A DNA stretch of 64,000 nucleotides from Thermohalobaculum sp963822985. GTDB lineage: Bacteria > Pseudomonadota > Alphaproteobacteria > Rhodobacterales > Rhodobacteraceae. Below the pieces are notes generated by a model that was not told the origin of the DNA, ran no database searches, and saw only the letters and a program-made list of their open reading frames with translations. The stretch is from contig CAWGJU010000003.1 of assembly GCA_963822985.1 (NCBI GenBank), forward strand, positions 62,001 to 126,000. Reading direction: 5' to 3'. Positions 1 through 8,794 of the stretch are shown here, in pieces. Within the stretch, counting starts at the first letter, position 1; each line of letters starts with the position of its first letter. Both the position numbers and the translations under genes were made by a program.

Positions 1-672
1 GAGGTGCGGCTGCGCTTCGACCAAGCCGGCGCCAAGCTCGATGCGGCGATCGCGCGGGCAGGCGTCATGCCCCTGCCCCACTACATCGCCGGGCGCCGCC
101 TGGCCGACGCACAGGACCTCGAGGATTATCAGACGGTATTCGCCGCAAAGCCTGGCGCCGTCGCGGCGCCGACGGCGAGCCTGCACTTCGACCAGGAGCT
201 CGTCGCGCGGCTGGCCGAGCATGGCGTGCTCTCGGCCCGCGTCACCCTGCATGTCGGCGCCGGAACCTTCTTGCCGGTGACCGTCGACCGGATCGACCGG
301 CACCGGATGCACGCCGAGTGGGGCGAGATCGGGCCCGGGTCGGCCGAGGCCATTAACGCGGCGCGCGCCGCCGGGGGGCGGCTGGTCGCGGTCGGCACGA
401 CGGCGCTGCGCCTGCTCGAATCGGTCGCCGACGAGACCGGCCGCATCCGGCCGTTCGGCGGCGAGACCGACATCTTCATCCGGCCCGGCCACCGCTTTCG
501 GGCGGCGGACGGGCTGATGACCAACTTTCACCTGCCGCGCTCGACGCTGTTCATGCTGGTCTCGGCCCTGATGGGGCTCGACCGCATGCGCGATCTCTAC
601 GCCCACGCGATCCGGCAGCGCTATCGCTTCTATTCCTACGGCGACGCCTCGCTCCTCCTGCCGCCCGGCTGA
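1..672 (+). CDS. queA: S-adenosylmethionine:tRNA ribosyltransferase-isomerase QueA, C-terminal part
   Basis: QueA moves the ribosyl group of AdoMet onto 7-aminomethyl-7-deazaguanine in tRNA to make epoxyqueuosine. Only the last 223 residues are in the window; the reading frame is open at base 1, and the family is about 340-360 residues long, so roughly the first third lies outside. Recognisable family motifs are the LHVGAGTFLPV segment, FIRPGH and the strongly conserved MTNFHLPRSTL near the end. The stop is at 670-672. The GTG at position 4 is an internal codon, not a start. Identification is firm from these motifs. Confidence 0.95.
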   Translation, partial: EVRLRFDQAGAKLDAAIARAGVMPLPHYIAGRRLADAQDLEDYQTVFAAKPGAVAAPTASLHFDQELVARLAEHGVLSARVTLHVGAGTFLPVTVDRIDRHRMHAEWGEIGPGSAEAINAARAAGGRLVAVGTTALRLLESVADETGRIRPFGGETDIFIRPGHRFRAADGLMTNFHLPRSTLFMLVSALMGLDRMRDLYAHAIRQRYRFYSYGDASLLLPPG

Positions 673-754
673 GCAGCGAGCGCTCCGGAACGGGGCTGGC
701 GCGGCGCCCGGGCGCGGTGCTAGGAGAGCGCGCCTGTCGCGACCCGCGGCGGGC

Positions 755-2052
755 ATGGACGGAACTCGGGGAGTCATGCTCGGCGCGATTCGGACTGCCT
801 GGCCCTTGTTGCTGGGCATGTTCATGCTGATGATCGGCAACGGCCTGCAGGGCACCGTTCTGGGCGTACGCGGCGGCGCCGAGGGCTTTTCCAGCACGAC
901 GCTCGGCTATGTCATGGCCGGCTATTTCGTCGGCTTCCTCGGTGGGACGAGGGCGACCCCCTGGCTGCTGCGGAGGGTCGGGCATGTGCGCGTCTTCGCG
1001 GCGCTGGCCTCGCTGATCTCGGCCGCCTTCGTGCTCTATCCCACGATCGTCGACCCTATCGCCTGGTTCCTGCTGCGGCTGATCATCGGCTTCTGCTTCT
1101 CGGGCGTCTACGTCGTCGCCGAGAGCTGGCTCAACTACAGCGCGACGAACGAGACGCGCGGGCAGACCATGTCCGCCTACATCATTGTGCAGATGCTGGG
1201 CATCATCCTGGCCCAGGCGCTACTGAACGTCGCCGACCCTGGCGGATACGACCTCTTTGTCATCATGTCGGTCGTCGTCTCGGTCTCGTTCGCGCCGATC
1301 CTGCTGGCCTCGACGCCGGTACCGATGTTCGAGACGACGCGCGCCATGACGCTGGGGCGCCTGTTCCGGACCTCGCCGCTCGGCTGCGTCGCCATCTTTC
1401 TGCTGGGTGCCGTCTTCGCCTGCCAGTTCGGCATGAGCGCGGTCTATGCGACGGGCCGCGGGCTCAGCAATTTCCAGATCTCGATCTTCATCGCGACGAT
1501 CTATCTCGGCGGGTTGATCTGCCAGCCGGGAATCGGCTGGCTCTCCGACCGGATGGACCGGCGCAAGCTCATCACCATCATGACGGCGATCGGCGCGCTC
1601 GGATGCCTGATCTCTCCCGTGATCGGCCCGAGCTTCGCCACGATCGTCGCCGCAGGCTTCTTTCTCGGGGGCATCTCCAACCCGCTCTACTCGCTGGTCG
1701 TCGCTTATGTGAACGACTATCTCGAGCATGAGGATATGCCGGCGGCCTCGGCCGGGCTGATCATGCTGAACGGCACCGGCGCCATGGCCGCGCCTGTCAT
1801 TGTCGGCTATCTGATGGACAAGGTCGGTGATGCCGCCTTTTTCCTGTTCCTCTCGGCGCTTTTGGCGCGATCACCGTCTACGCCCTCTGGCGCATGCGGC
1901 GGCGCCCGGTCCGGGTCGTCGTCGGCGAGGTCGCGCCCGTGGTACCGGTGAGCCAGGTCATGAGCCCGCTCGCCGCCGATGTCGCCCGCGAGGCGGCGCT
2001 CGAGCACGCCAAGGAGGCGCCCGAGCAGCGCGAGACCATCGCGGCGCAATGA
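755..2052 (+). CDS. MFS transporter, C-terminal frameshift
   Basis: Twelve-helix major facilitator protein of the inner membrane; the substrate is not predictable. The N-terminal stretch with NGLQGT resembles the YcaD/YfkF-like MFS group, and a DRMDRRK loop follows TM segments in the second half. The uninterrupted frame ends at 1951, but after about residue 369 it turns into a Ser/Arg-rich tail. Restoring one T in the T run at 1860-1863 gives ALFGAI and a basic cytoplasmic tail ending with the stop at 2050-2052. A homopolymer sequencing error or a late frameshift is likely. ATG 776, just after a GGGGAG, is an alternative start. The stop lies 10 bases before the DUF924 gene start. Confidence 0.8.
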
Positions 2053-2062
2053 GGTGAGGCAG

Positions 2063-2623
2063 ATGAACGGTCCGGATGAGGTCGAGCGGGTGCTGCGCTT
2101 CTGGCTCGACGAGGTCGGATCGAGCGCCTGGTACAAGGTCGACGAGGCGCTCGACAAGCGCTGCGCCGACAAGTTCGGCGCGCTGACCGCTGCCGCGCAG
2201 GCCGGACGCATCAGCCACTGGGAAGCGACGCCGCGCGGCGCGCTGGCGCTGCTGATCCTGCTCGACCAGATACCCCGGAATGCGTTCCGCGGGACGGCCG
2301 CGGCCTTCGCCGGCGACCGCCGCGCCCGGGCGGTCGCCAAGACCGCCATCGCCAACGGCTTCGACCTCGACGTGCCCGAGCCCGAACGGCAGTTCTTCTA
2401 CCTGCCGCTGATGCACTCCGAGAGCCTGCCGGACCAGCAGCGCTGCGTCCGCCTGGTCTGCATGCGCCTGCCCCAGACGGGCGGCGAGAACCGGCATCAC
2501 GGCGTGCAGCACCGCGCGGTGATCCGCCGCTTCGGCCGCTTTCCCAGCCGCAACGCGGCGCTCGGCCGGGCCGACACCGAGGACGAGCGCGCCTATCGCG
2601 CGGCTGGCGGCTACATGTCGTGA
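2063..2623 (+). CDS. DUF924 family protein
   Basis: A 186-residue cytoplasmic protein of the DUF924 family (alpha-helical, TPR-like fold; no established reaction). Family signatures seen are VLRFWLDE near the N-terminus, LLILLDQIPRNAFRG in the middle, FYLPLMHSE, and FGRFPSRNAALGR near the end. The ATG at 2063 follows a GAGGTGAGGC ribosome site; longer upstream frames are arginine-rich shadow. The stop overlaps the GTG of the next gene as GTGA, so the two are probably translationally coupled. Length is usual for the family. Confidence 0.85.
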   Translation: MNGPDEVERVLRFWLDEVGSSAWYKVDEALDKRCADKFGALTAAAQAGRISHWEATPRGALALLILLDQIPRNAFRGTAAAFAGDRRARAVAKTAIANGFDLDVPEPERQFFYLPLMHSESLPDQQRCVRLVCMRLPQTGGENRHHGVQHRAVIRRFGRFPSRNAALGRADTEDERAYRAAGGYMS

Positions 2624-3091
2624 CGGCGGCGTCACGCGGCCCCGAGCCGGTGCGCCCTGCCCGGCCGGAGGACCGGGCGGCGGTGGAGCGCGTGGTCATG
2701 GATGCCTACCGGCCATGGGTGCGTCGCATCGGGCGGAAGCCCGCGCCCATGCTGGACGATTACGGCGCGCTGATCGAGCAGGAGCGCGTGCGCGTGCGGC
2801 AGTCGTCGGGCGGATATCAGCCGTGCTGGTGCTGCTTCCCCAGCCGGATACCATGCTGCTCGACAATGTCTCGGTCGCGCCCGAGGCGCAGGGGCAAGGC
2901 ATCGGTCGGCTGTTGCTCGACCATGCGGAAGGGGTTGCGGGCAGGCGGGGTTGCCGACGATCACGCTCTACACGAACGAGATGATGACCCAGAACATCGC
3001 CCTCTACCTCCGGCGCGGCTATGTCGAAACCGAGCGGCGGCGGGAGAAGAAACACCACCGCGTCTATATGGTCAAATCGCTCGGCACATAG
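2620..3091 (+). CDS. GNAT family N-acetyltransferase (two frameshifts)
   Basis: Acetyl-CoA-dependent acyltransferase of the GNAT fold, substrate unknown. Three frames must be joined. The N-terminus (VRPARPEDRAAVERVV) is in the first frame. The acetyl-CoA-binding core NVSVAPEAQGQGIGRLLL is in the second, from about 2800. The C-terminal TLYTNEMMTQNIALYLRRGY is in the third, from about 2940, and ends at the stop 3089-3091. Each step is -1, as if one base were missing each time (near 2799 and 2935). The GTG start overlaps the DUF924 stop. Every domain element is present and in order, so the breaks look like read errors or very recent mutations. As given, the sequence does not encode an intact protein. 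Confidence 0.75.
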
Positions 3092-3196
3092 CGGGCATTC
3101 GCCGCCTGTTCGCCGCCGCATTTGCCGCCGCCGCGCCGATTGCAATGCTGCGGAGGCCCACCTAGGCTGCGCCCGCAGAGAGCCTGGAGAGACATC

Positions 3197-4585
3197 ATGA
3201 GCAGCTATGACGTCGTCGTGATCGGGGCCGGGCCGGGCGGCTATGTCGCCGCGATCAGGGCCGCACAGCTGGGGCTGAAGGCGGCGATCGTGGAGCGCGA
3301 GCACCTGGGCGGCATCTGCCTGAACTGGGGCTGCATCCCGACCAAGGCGATGCTGCGCTCGGCCGAGGTCTATCACCTGATGGAGCGGGCCAAGGATTTC
3401 GGGCTGACGGCCGAGAAGTTCGGCTACGACCTCGAGGCGGTGGTCAAGCGATCGCGCAAGATCGCCGGGCAGCTGAACAGCGGCGTCGGCCACCTGCTGA
3501 AGAAGAACAAGGTCACGACGATCATGGGCGAGGCGACGATCCCCGCCAAGGGCAAGGTCGCCGTCACGGGCGACAAGCCGCAGGAGCTGACGGCCAAGAA
3601 CATCATCATCGCGACCGGCGCGCGGGCGCGCGAGCTGCCGGGGCTGGAGGCCGACGGCAAGCACGTCTGGACCTACAAGCACGCGCTGCAGCCGCCGCAC
3701 ATGCCGACAAAGCTGCTGGTGATAGGCTCGGGCGCTATCGGCATCGAGTTCGCGAGCTTCTACAACACGCTGGGCTGCGAGACGACGGTGGTGGAGGTGC
3801 TCGACCGGATCCTGCCGGTCGAGGACGCCGAGATCGGCGCCTTCGCGAAAAAGCAGTTCGAGAAGCAGGGCATGAAGATCATGGCCAAGGCCATGGTGAA
3901 GAAGCTCGACCGGGCCAACGGCAAAGTGACCGCGCATATCGAGGCCGGCGGCAAGGCCGAGGCGCTGGAGGTCGACACCGTCATCTCGGCCGTCGGCATC
4001 GTCGGCAACACCGAGGGGCTGGGGCTGGAGAAGCTGGGCGTGAAGGTCGAGAAGACCCACATCGTCACCGACGCCTTCAACCGCACGGGTGTCGAGGGCA
4101 TCTATGCGATCGGCGACGTCGCCGGCGCCCCGTGGCTCGCGCACAAGGCCAGCCACGAGGGGGTGATCGTGGCCGAGCTGATTGCCGGCAAGAACGACGT
4201 CCACCCGCTCGATCCAGGGTCGATCGCCGGCTGCACCTATTGCCAGCCGCAGATCGCCAGCGTCGGCCTGACCGAGGCCAGGGCCAAGGAGGCGGGCCAC
4301 AAGATCAAGGTCGGCCATTTCCCGTTTATCGGCAACGGCAAAGCGATCGCGCTCGGCGAGCCCGAGGGCATGATCAAGACCGTGTTCGACGAGGCGACGG
4401 GCGAGCTGCTCGGCGCCCATATGGTCGGCGCCGAGGTCACCGAGCTGATCCAGGGCTATATCGTCGGGCGCACGCTCGAGACGACCGAGGCGGAGCTAAT
4501 GCACACGATCTTCCCGCACCCGACGCTGAGCGAGATGATGCACGAGGCTGTGCTCGACGCCTATGGGCGGGCGATCCACTTCTGA
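3197..4585 (+). CDS. lpdA: Dihydrolipoyl dehydrogenase (E3)
   Basis: FAD-dependent E3 subunit that reoxidises dihydrolipoamide of 2-oxoacid dehydrogenase complexes and reduces NAD+. The protein has 462 residues. It shows the FAD GxGxxG (residues 10-15), the redox pair Cys41/Cys46 in CLNWGCIPTK, the NAD site GSGAIGIEF, the second FAD motif YAIGDVAG, and the C-terminal HPTLSE with the His-Glu active-site pair. ATG 3197 was chosen because the family begins at MSSYDVVVIG; the upstream extension is unrelated in character. It is separate from the pdhABC operon at 34.5-38.5 kb, which lacks an E3, so it probably serves that complex. Confidence 0.96.
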   Translation: MSSYDVVVIGAGPGGYVAAIRAAQLGLKAAIVEREHLGGICLNWGCIPTKAMLRSAEVYHLMERAKDFGLTAEKFGYDLEAVVKRSRKIAGQLNSGVGHLLKKNKVTTIMGEATIPAKGKVAVTGDKPQELTAKNIIIATGARARELPGLEADGKHVWTYKHALQPPHMPTKLLVIGSGAIGIEFASFYNTLGCETTVVEVLDRILPVEDAEIGAFAKKQFEKQGMKIMAKAMVKKLDRANGKVTAHIEAGGKAEALEVDTVISAVGIVGNTEGLGLEKLGVKVEKTHIVTDAFNRTGVEGIYAIGDVAGAPWLAHKASHEGVIVAELIAGKNDVHPLDPGSIAGCTYCQPQIASVGLTEARAKEAGHKIKVGHFPFIGNGKAIALGEPEGMIKTVFDEATGELLGAHMVGAEVTELIQGYIVGRTLETTEAELMHTIFPHPTLSEMMHEAVLDAYGRAIHF

Positions 4586-4610
4586 GCCGGGGAGACCGCT
4601 CCTCCCCGGC
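4586..4610 (+). terminator. Hairpin just after lpdA
   Basis: An 8-bp perfect stem (GCCGGGGA paired with TCCCCGGC, 9-base loop) begins directly after the lpdA stop. No T run follows, so it may be a Rho-assisted end or RNA-stability element rather than a strong intrinsic terminator. The rest of the 185-base gap to 4771 holds a second CTCTCCC-type hairpin near 4729-4753 and no gene. Confidence 0.4.
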
Positions 4611-4770
4611 CCTTCCGCAAGCCGGTGGGAGGATGACGCCGGGCTCGGCCGCGAAGAACCGTCCCCGGAGAACGCGGCCTTTCTGCCATTCGCAGCTGAG
4701 TGCTGCGCCGCGGCCGGGCGCAGCAGGCCCTCTCTTCCCTTGTGGGGGAGAGGTGGAGAGGGGGTAACGC

Positions 4771-5868
4771 ATGACCCGCACGGCTGATGTGCTCGTGATC
4801 GGCGCCGGCATGGCGGGGGTCGGCGCGGCGGCCCGGCTGGCGCCCCGGCATCGCGTCGTCGTCCTCGAGATGGAGGAGCGCCCCGCCTATCACACGACCG
4901 GGCGCTCGGCCGCGACCTTCGTGCCGAACTATGGCAATGCGGTGATCAGGGTGTTGAACCGCGCCTCGGAGTCGCTGCTTCGCACGGGCGGCGACTTGTC
5001 CGAGGGCTCGTTTCTCGACGCGCCACGCGGCGAGCTGATGGTCGCGCCGGCGGGGCAGGAGCAGGATCTCGAGCGCGCGCTCGAGACCGGCATGGGCGAG
5101 ATCACGCCCGACGAGGCCGTGCGGCTGCACCCGCTGCTGCGGCGCGACACCGTCCTGCGGGCGGCCTATGAACCTGACGCCAGCGACATCGACGTCGATG
5201 CTCTGCTGCAGGCCTTTATGCGAAAGCTGCGCGCGCATGGCGGCGAGATCGTGCCCAGGGCCGAGGTCGTATCGATCCGGCGCGAAGGCGCGAGCTGGGC
5301 CGTCGAGACCGCCGCCGGGCGGTTCGAGGCGCCCGTCGTCGTGAATGCGGCCGGCGCCTGGGGCGACGTGGTCGCGAGCCGCGCCGGCGTTGTGCCAGTG
5401 GGGCTCCAGCCCATGCGCCGGTCGATCGCCGTGGTGCCTGTGCCCGAGGGACACGACGCGCGCCGCTGGCCGCTGATCGTCTCGGCGGCCGAGGACTGGT
5501 ACGCCAAGCCCGATGGCGCCCGGCTCTGGGTCTCGCCGGCCGACGAGGACCCGGTCGAGCCGCAGGACGCCTGGCCGGACGACATGGTGCTGGCCGAGGG
5601 CATCGACCGCTTTCAGCGCATGATGGCGATGGAGGTGACGCGCGTCGAGCGCAGCTGGGCTGGCCTGCGCACCTTCGCGCCCGACCGCACGCCCGTCGTG
5701 GGCCCGGAGCCGGGCGCCGAGGGCTTTTTCTGGCTCTGCGGCCAGGGCGGGTATGGCATCCAAACCTCGCCGGCGCTCGCCCGGCTTGCGGCGGACCTCG
5801 TCCTCGGGCTACCCCCCGCCCTGCCCGACGCCACCGTCGCGGCGCTTTCGCCCGCCCGATTCCGCTAA
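4771..5868 (+). CDS. FAD-dependent oxidoreductase, DAO (glycine/D-amino-acid oxidase) family
   Basis: Flavoprotein of the DAO superfamily, 365 residues, expected to oxidise a secondary or D-amino acid. The Rossmann FAD motif GAGMAGVGAAARL is at residues 10-22. The family's ERPAYHTTGRSAA segment around residue 35 holds the flavin-contacting region, VVNAAGAWGD lies mid-protein, and the C-terminal GQGGYGIQTSPALA is the terminal FAD loop. The ATG follows a GGAGAGGGGG stretch. A RidA protein starts 18 bases downstream, which suits an oxidase that releases reactive imines. The exact substrate cannot be named. Confidence 0.85.
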   Translation: MTRTADVLVIGAGMAGVGAAARLAPRHRVVVLEMEERPAYHTTGRSAATFVPNYGNAVIRVLNRASESLLRTGGDLSEGSFLDAPRGELMVAPAGQEQDLERALETGMGEITPDEAVRLHPLLRRDTVLRAAYEPDASDIDVDALLQAFMRKLRAHGGEIVPRAEVVSIRREGASWAVETAAGRFEAPVVVNAAGAWGDVVASRAGVVPVGLQPMRRSIAVVPVPEGHDARRWPLIVSAAEDWYAKPDGARLWVSPADEDPVEPQDAWPDDMVLAEGIDRFQRMMAMEVTRVERSWAGLRTFAPDRTPVVGPEPGAEGFFWLCGQGGYGIQTSPALARLAADLVLGLPPALPDATVAALSPARFR

Positions 5869-5886
5869 GCCAGCAAGGGGAGAACC

Positions 5887-6237
5887 ATGGCCGACATCAA
5901 ACGATATCAGACAGGCCAGCGCATGAGCCAGGCCGTCGTCCACAGCGGGCTGGTCTACCTGGCCGGCCAGGTCGGCACGGCCGGCGGCAGCACCGAGCAG
6001 CAAACCCGCGACGTGCTCGCCAAGATCGACAGCCTGCTCGACGGCGCCGGCACGAACAAGAGTCACATCCTGCAGGCGCAGATCTGGCTGAAGTCTATGG
6101 ACGACTTCCCCGTGATGAACGAGGTCTGGGATTCCTGGGTGCCGCAGGGTCATGCGCCGGCCCGCGCCTGCGTCGAGGCGGCGCTGGCGAGCCCGGAGTA
6201 CACCGTCGAGATCATGGTGGTCGCGGCCCTGCCCTGA
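5887..6237 (+). CDS. RidA family protein (enamine/imine deaminase)
   Basis: A 116-residue Rid-fold protein; relatives hydrolyse reactive enamines and imines formed by amino-acid oxidases and PLP enzymes. It has the GLVYLAGQVG strand near residue 21 and the conserved active-site arginine as Arg93 in PARACVEAAL, followed by the VEIMVVAAL strand. A good ribosome site (AAGGGGAGAACC) precedes the ATG. It lies 18 bases after the DAO-type oxidase and is probably cotranscribed with it. It has less of the archetypal RidA C-terminus, so it is likely one of the Rid1-7 subgroups and not RidA itself. Confidence 0.88.
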   Translation: MADIKRYQTGQRMSQAVVHSGLVYLAGQVGTAGGSTEQQTRDVLAKIDSLLDGAGTNKSHILQAQIWLKSMDDFPVMNEVWDSWVPQGHAPARACVEAALASPEYTVEIMVVAALP

Positions 6238-6254
6238 GGCTCGGCCGGGGGCCA

Positions 6255-6276
6255 GGGTGGGTGCGAGCACCCACCC
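6255..6276. repeat. GC-rich palindrome, copy A
   Basis: A perfect inverted repeat, GGGTGGGTGC-GA-GCACCCACCC, sits between the convergent rid (+) and rraA (-) genes. Nearly the same sequence occurs at 34412-34439 and 54597-54616, always just past the end of a gene. It may be a bidirectional terminator or a REP-like element. Confidence 0.7.
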
Positions 6277-6290
6277 CGGCGAGACCGCGG

Positions 6291-7001
6291 TCAATGGATA
6301 TCGGCCGCGCCCTGCATCGCCGCGCGGAGCTTCGCGGCGTCGAAGCCGGACGCGCGGGCCGCTTCGAGGACCACTGCCTCGCGCCGGGCGATCAGTTCGA
6401 CAGCGTCTGGCAGCTTGGCCACCGCGTCCGGCGGGATGACGACGGCGCCGTGCCGGTCGGCGTGGACGATGTCGCCGTCGCGGACGCTCATTCCATGCAC
6501 CTGGACCTGCTCGCCGAAGCCGGTGACGTGCACCCAGGCATGGCTGGGGCAAACCTGGCCGGCCAGCGCCTGGAAGCCGGGCGCGCTGGCGTCGAGGTCG
6601 CGAATTGAGCCATTCGTCACCACGCCGAGCGCGCCGAGCCCCTTGTGGATGGCGGTGTTCACCTCGCCCCAGAAGGCGCCGGTGCCGGGATGCGTGTCGA
6701 GGTCCTGGATGACGACGATCGAGGGCTTCGGGCCGCGATCGACGTATTCGTAATAGCGCAGCCGCATCGCCTGCGCCTCCTCCGGGGACACGGCGGCGCG
6801 GATGGAGGCGCGGATCGTCGCCGTGCGGACGAAGCCGACCATCGGCTTCTGCTCGGGCCTCAGGCAGGTGAATGCCTGGATCGTATAGCCGGACAGCCGC
6901 GCGGCCGGGTCGATGACCTCGAGCGCGTTGCAGATGGTCGGCGTGTCCCACTCGGCCAGCCGGGCCAGGGCGTCTGGGTCCATATTGGAATTGGGGCTCA
7001 T
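6291..7001 (-). CDS. RraA-family protein (aldolase/decarboxylase-like), copy 1
   Basis: A 236-residue member of the RraA / HMG-aldolase fold. The family includes 4-hydroxy-4-methyl-2-oxoglutarate aldolases, oxaloacetate decarboxylases and a regulator of RNase E. Seen here are WDTPTICNAL at the start, the divalent-metal/substrate motif GSIRDLD (G-x-x-R-D) and DRHGAVVIP (D-x-x-G-V) toward the end. The start at 7001 is preceded by GAGGAAAGC on its strand; further upstream is the end of the reductase gene 7 bases away. The catabolic context favours an enzymatic role in organic-acid breakdown over RNase regulation. The substrate is unknown. Confidence 0.85.
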   Translation of the reverse strand: MSPNSNMDPDALARLAEWDTPTICNALEVIDPAARLSGYTIQAFTCLRPEQKPMVGFVRTATIRASIRAAVSPEEAQAMRLRYYEYVDRGPKPSIVVIQDLDTHPGTGAFWGEVNTAIHKGLGALGVVTNGSIRDLDASAPGFQALAGQVCPSHAWVHVTGFGEQVQVHGMSVRDGDIVHADRHGAVVIPPDAVAKLPDAVELIARREAVVLEAARASGFDAAKLRAAMQGAADIH

Positions 7002-7008
7002 GCTTTCC

Positions 7009-8043
7009 TCAATGCTCCGGAATGTCGTTCCACGGCGCCTCGCCGCGGGCGATCTCGGCCTCGGCCTGCGCGCCGAGGGCCTCGTAGTCGGGCGGCGCGC
7101 CATCCGATCCGGCGGCGCGTTGCGCTGCCAGCGACCGGCCGCGCGCCAGCGCGGTCACGACGCGGTTGGCGGGCACGTCGATGCCCATGGAGTCGGCCTC
7201 GCGCACCAGCCAACCGTTCAGCAACTCGATCTCGATCGGCCGGCCGGCCTCGACATGCTGGAGCATCGAGGGTTTGGTGAACTTGCGCCAGGCGTGGCGC
7301 TTCAACTCCGGCACGGGATCGGGGTACTGCAGCCGGATGCCTTTGGCGGTGGCGAGCGCCAGGGCCTCGTCGATCACCTGCCAGCGGAGCTGGGCGAGAC
7401 CGGGCACCCGGCTGACCTCGCCCATGCGCAGGCCGGTGATGGCCGAGAGGGCGTTGATGCCGCAATTGTGGATGAACTTCGACCAGAGCACGCCCACGAC
7501 ATTGTCCGAGACCTCGGTCGGCAGGCCGCCGGCCGTCAGTATCTCGGCGAACCAGGCGCTGCGCGGCAGCGGCTCGGCGTTCAGCTCGCCGACGGCCGAG
7601 GGGTCGATGCGCGTGGCGCGCGGGCGGCCGGGGCCCATGCGGTCGGCGCTGACGCGGGTCGAGCCCATGAAGACGCGGCCCGCGCCCAGCACCTGCACCA
7701 GCGCCTCGGCATTGCCGAGCCCGTTCTGCATCGAGACGGCGGCGCCTTCGGGCTTCAGCACGCGGGCAGCCGTCCCGGCGGCGTTCGCCGTCTCATAGGC
7801 GGGCGTCATCACCACGGCGAGGTCGGCCCAACCCTCCCGCTCCGGTGCCGTCATGGCCGCGACGGCGAGGGGACGACCGTCGCCGAGGTTCGCAACGCGC
7901 AGCCCGTCGCGTTCGATCGCCGCGACGTGCTCGGCATCCGTGTCGATGATCGAGAGCTTGACGCCGGCGCGCGCCAGAGCGCCCGCGATGACGCCGCCCA
8001 TGGCGCCCGCCCCGATCATCACAACCTCGGCATCGTCGCGCAT
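7009..8043 (-). CDS. 2-dehydropantoate 2-reductase (ApbA/PanE) family protein
   Basis: NADPH-dependent 2-oxoacid reductase family, 344 residues. The dinucleotide motif IGAGAMGG lies near residue 9. The C-terminal helical domain carries the catalytic lysine in WSKFIHNCGINAL and the NGWLVREADSMGIDVPAN segment typical of the family. The ATG at 8043 starts the canonical MRDDAEVVMIGAGA. It is followed by the RraA gene 7 bases downstream, so the two form an operon, and it diverges from a second RraA gene at 8107. Because of this setting it may reduce a catabolic 2-oxoacid and not ketopantoate; panE is therefore not assigned. Confidence 0.88.
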   Translation of the reverse strand: MRDDAEVVMIGAGAMGGVIAGALARAGVKLSIIDTDAEHVAAIERDGLRVANLGDGRPLAVAAMTAPEREGWADLAVVMTPAYETANAAGTAARVLKPEGAAVSMQNGLGNAEALVQVLGAGRVFMGSTRVSADRMGPGRPRATRIDPSAVGELNAEPLPRSAWFAEILTAGGLPTEVSDNVVGVLWSKFIHNCGINALSAITGLRMGEVSRVPGLAQLRWQVIDEALALATAKGIRLQYPDPVPELKRHAWRKFTKPSMLQHVEAGRPIEIELLNGWLVREADSMGIDVPANRVVTALARGRSLAAQRAAGSDGAPPDYEALGAQAEAEIARGEAPWNDIPEH

Positions 8044-8106
8044 TCCCTCGGGTCCCCGCGTCTGCTTTGCTCGGACCAGAGCACAGAGAGCGCGAGGAGG
8101 AAAGCC

Positions 8107-8787
8107 GTGGACGCACCCATCATAACCGTGAAGCGCAGCTGGCAGCGGCCCGAGGCGGCGCTGGTCGACCGGTTCCGCGACCGGCCGTCCGGCAACGTCT
8201 CGGACGCGGCGGGACGCGCCGGCGCGCTGGCACCGCACATCAAGCCGGTGACCGAGCTGCGCCGCTTCGTCGGCACGGCGCTGCCGGTCGATTGCGGGCG
8301 GCACGACAACCTGGCGTTCTGGGCGGCGCTCGAGAGCGTGCAGCCGGGCGACGTGATGATGGTGGCGACGCACGATCATGCCGGCTGCGCGGTCGTCGGC
8401 GACCTGATCATCGCCTTCGCCCGCAACCGTGGCGCGGTGGCGGTGGTGACCGACGGCATGGTGCGCGATGTCGAGGCGCTGTCCGGCATCGGCGTGCCGG
8501 TCTTCGCGGCCGGCATCCTGCCGAGCGGCCCCACCAAGCGCGGGCCGGGCTCGGTCGGCTTGCCCGTCTGGGTCGGCGGCCAGCGCGTCGAGGCGGGCGA
8601 CGTCGTCGTCGGCGATTTGGACGGCGTGGTGGTCGTGCCGCATGCAATGCTGGAGCAGGCCGCCGACGAGCTCGATCTGATCGCCGAAAAGGAGTTGGGG
8701 ATGGAGGCCGACGGCAAGGCCGGCAAGCCCTATCCGCGCAACATCGACAGCTTTCTCGGCGGCGTGACCGTCCAGCACGTCGACTGA
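8107..8787 (+). CDS. RraA-family protein, copy 2
   Basis: A second, divergent RraA-fold protein of 226 residues, transcribed away from the reductase/RraA pair. It shows SGNVSDAAG, the metal/substrate motif GMVRDVE (G-x-x-R-D) and GDLDGVVVVP. The GTG start at 8107 is chosen because GAGGAGG lies 7 bases upstream and the family begins here. The 63-base gap to the divergent reductase start should contain both promoters. Two paralogous RraA proteins around one reductase suggest successive aldol/decarboxylation steps of one pathway, which is inference. The DehI-like gene starts 7 bases after the stop. Confidence 0.87.
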   Translation: MDAPIITVKRSWQRPEAALVDRFRDRPSGNVSDAAGRAGALAPHIKPVTELRRFVGTALPVDCGRHDNLAFWAALESVQPGDVMMVATHDHAGCAVVGDLIIAFARNRGAVAVVTDGMVRDVEALSGIGVPVFAAGILPSGPTKRGPGSVGLPVWVGGQRVEAGDVVVGDLDGVVVVPHAMLEQAADELDLIAEKELGMEADGKAGKPYPRNIDSFLGGVTVQHVD

Positions 8788-8794
8788 GGCCGGT

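Noticed and set aside
2696..4420. 574-residue minus-strand open frame opposite lpdA
   Set aside because: Composition is Arg/Asp/Leu-rich mirror of the GC-rich sense codons; lpdA on the plus strand is certain.
5809..6951. 380-residue minus-strand open frame spanning rid and the first RraA gene
   Set aside because: It reads the RraA gene in the wrong minus frame and is Arg/Gly-rich; the true RraA start is 7001.
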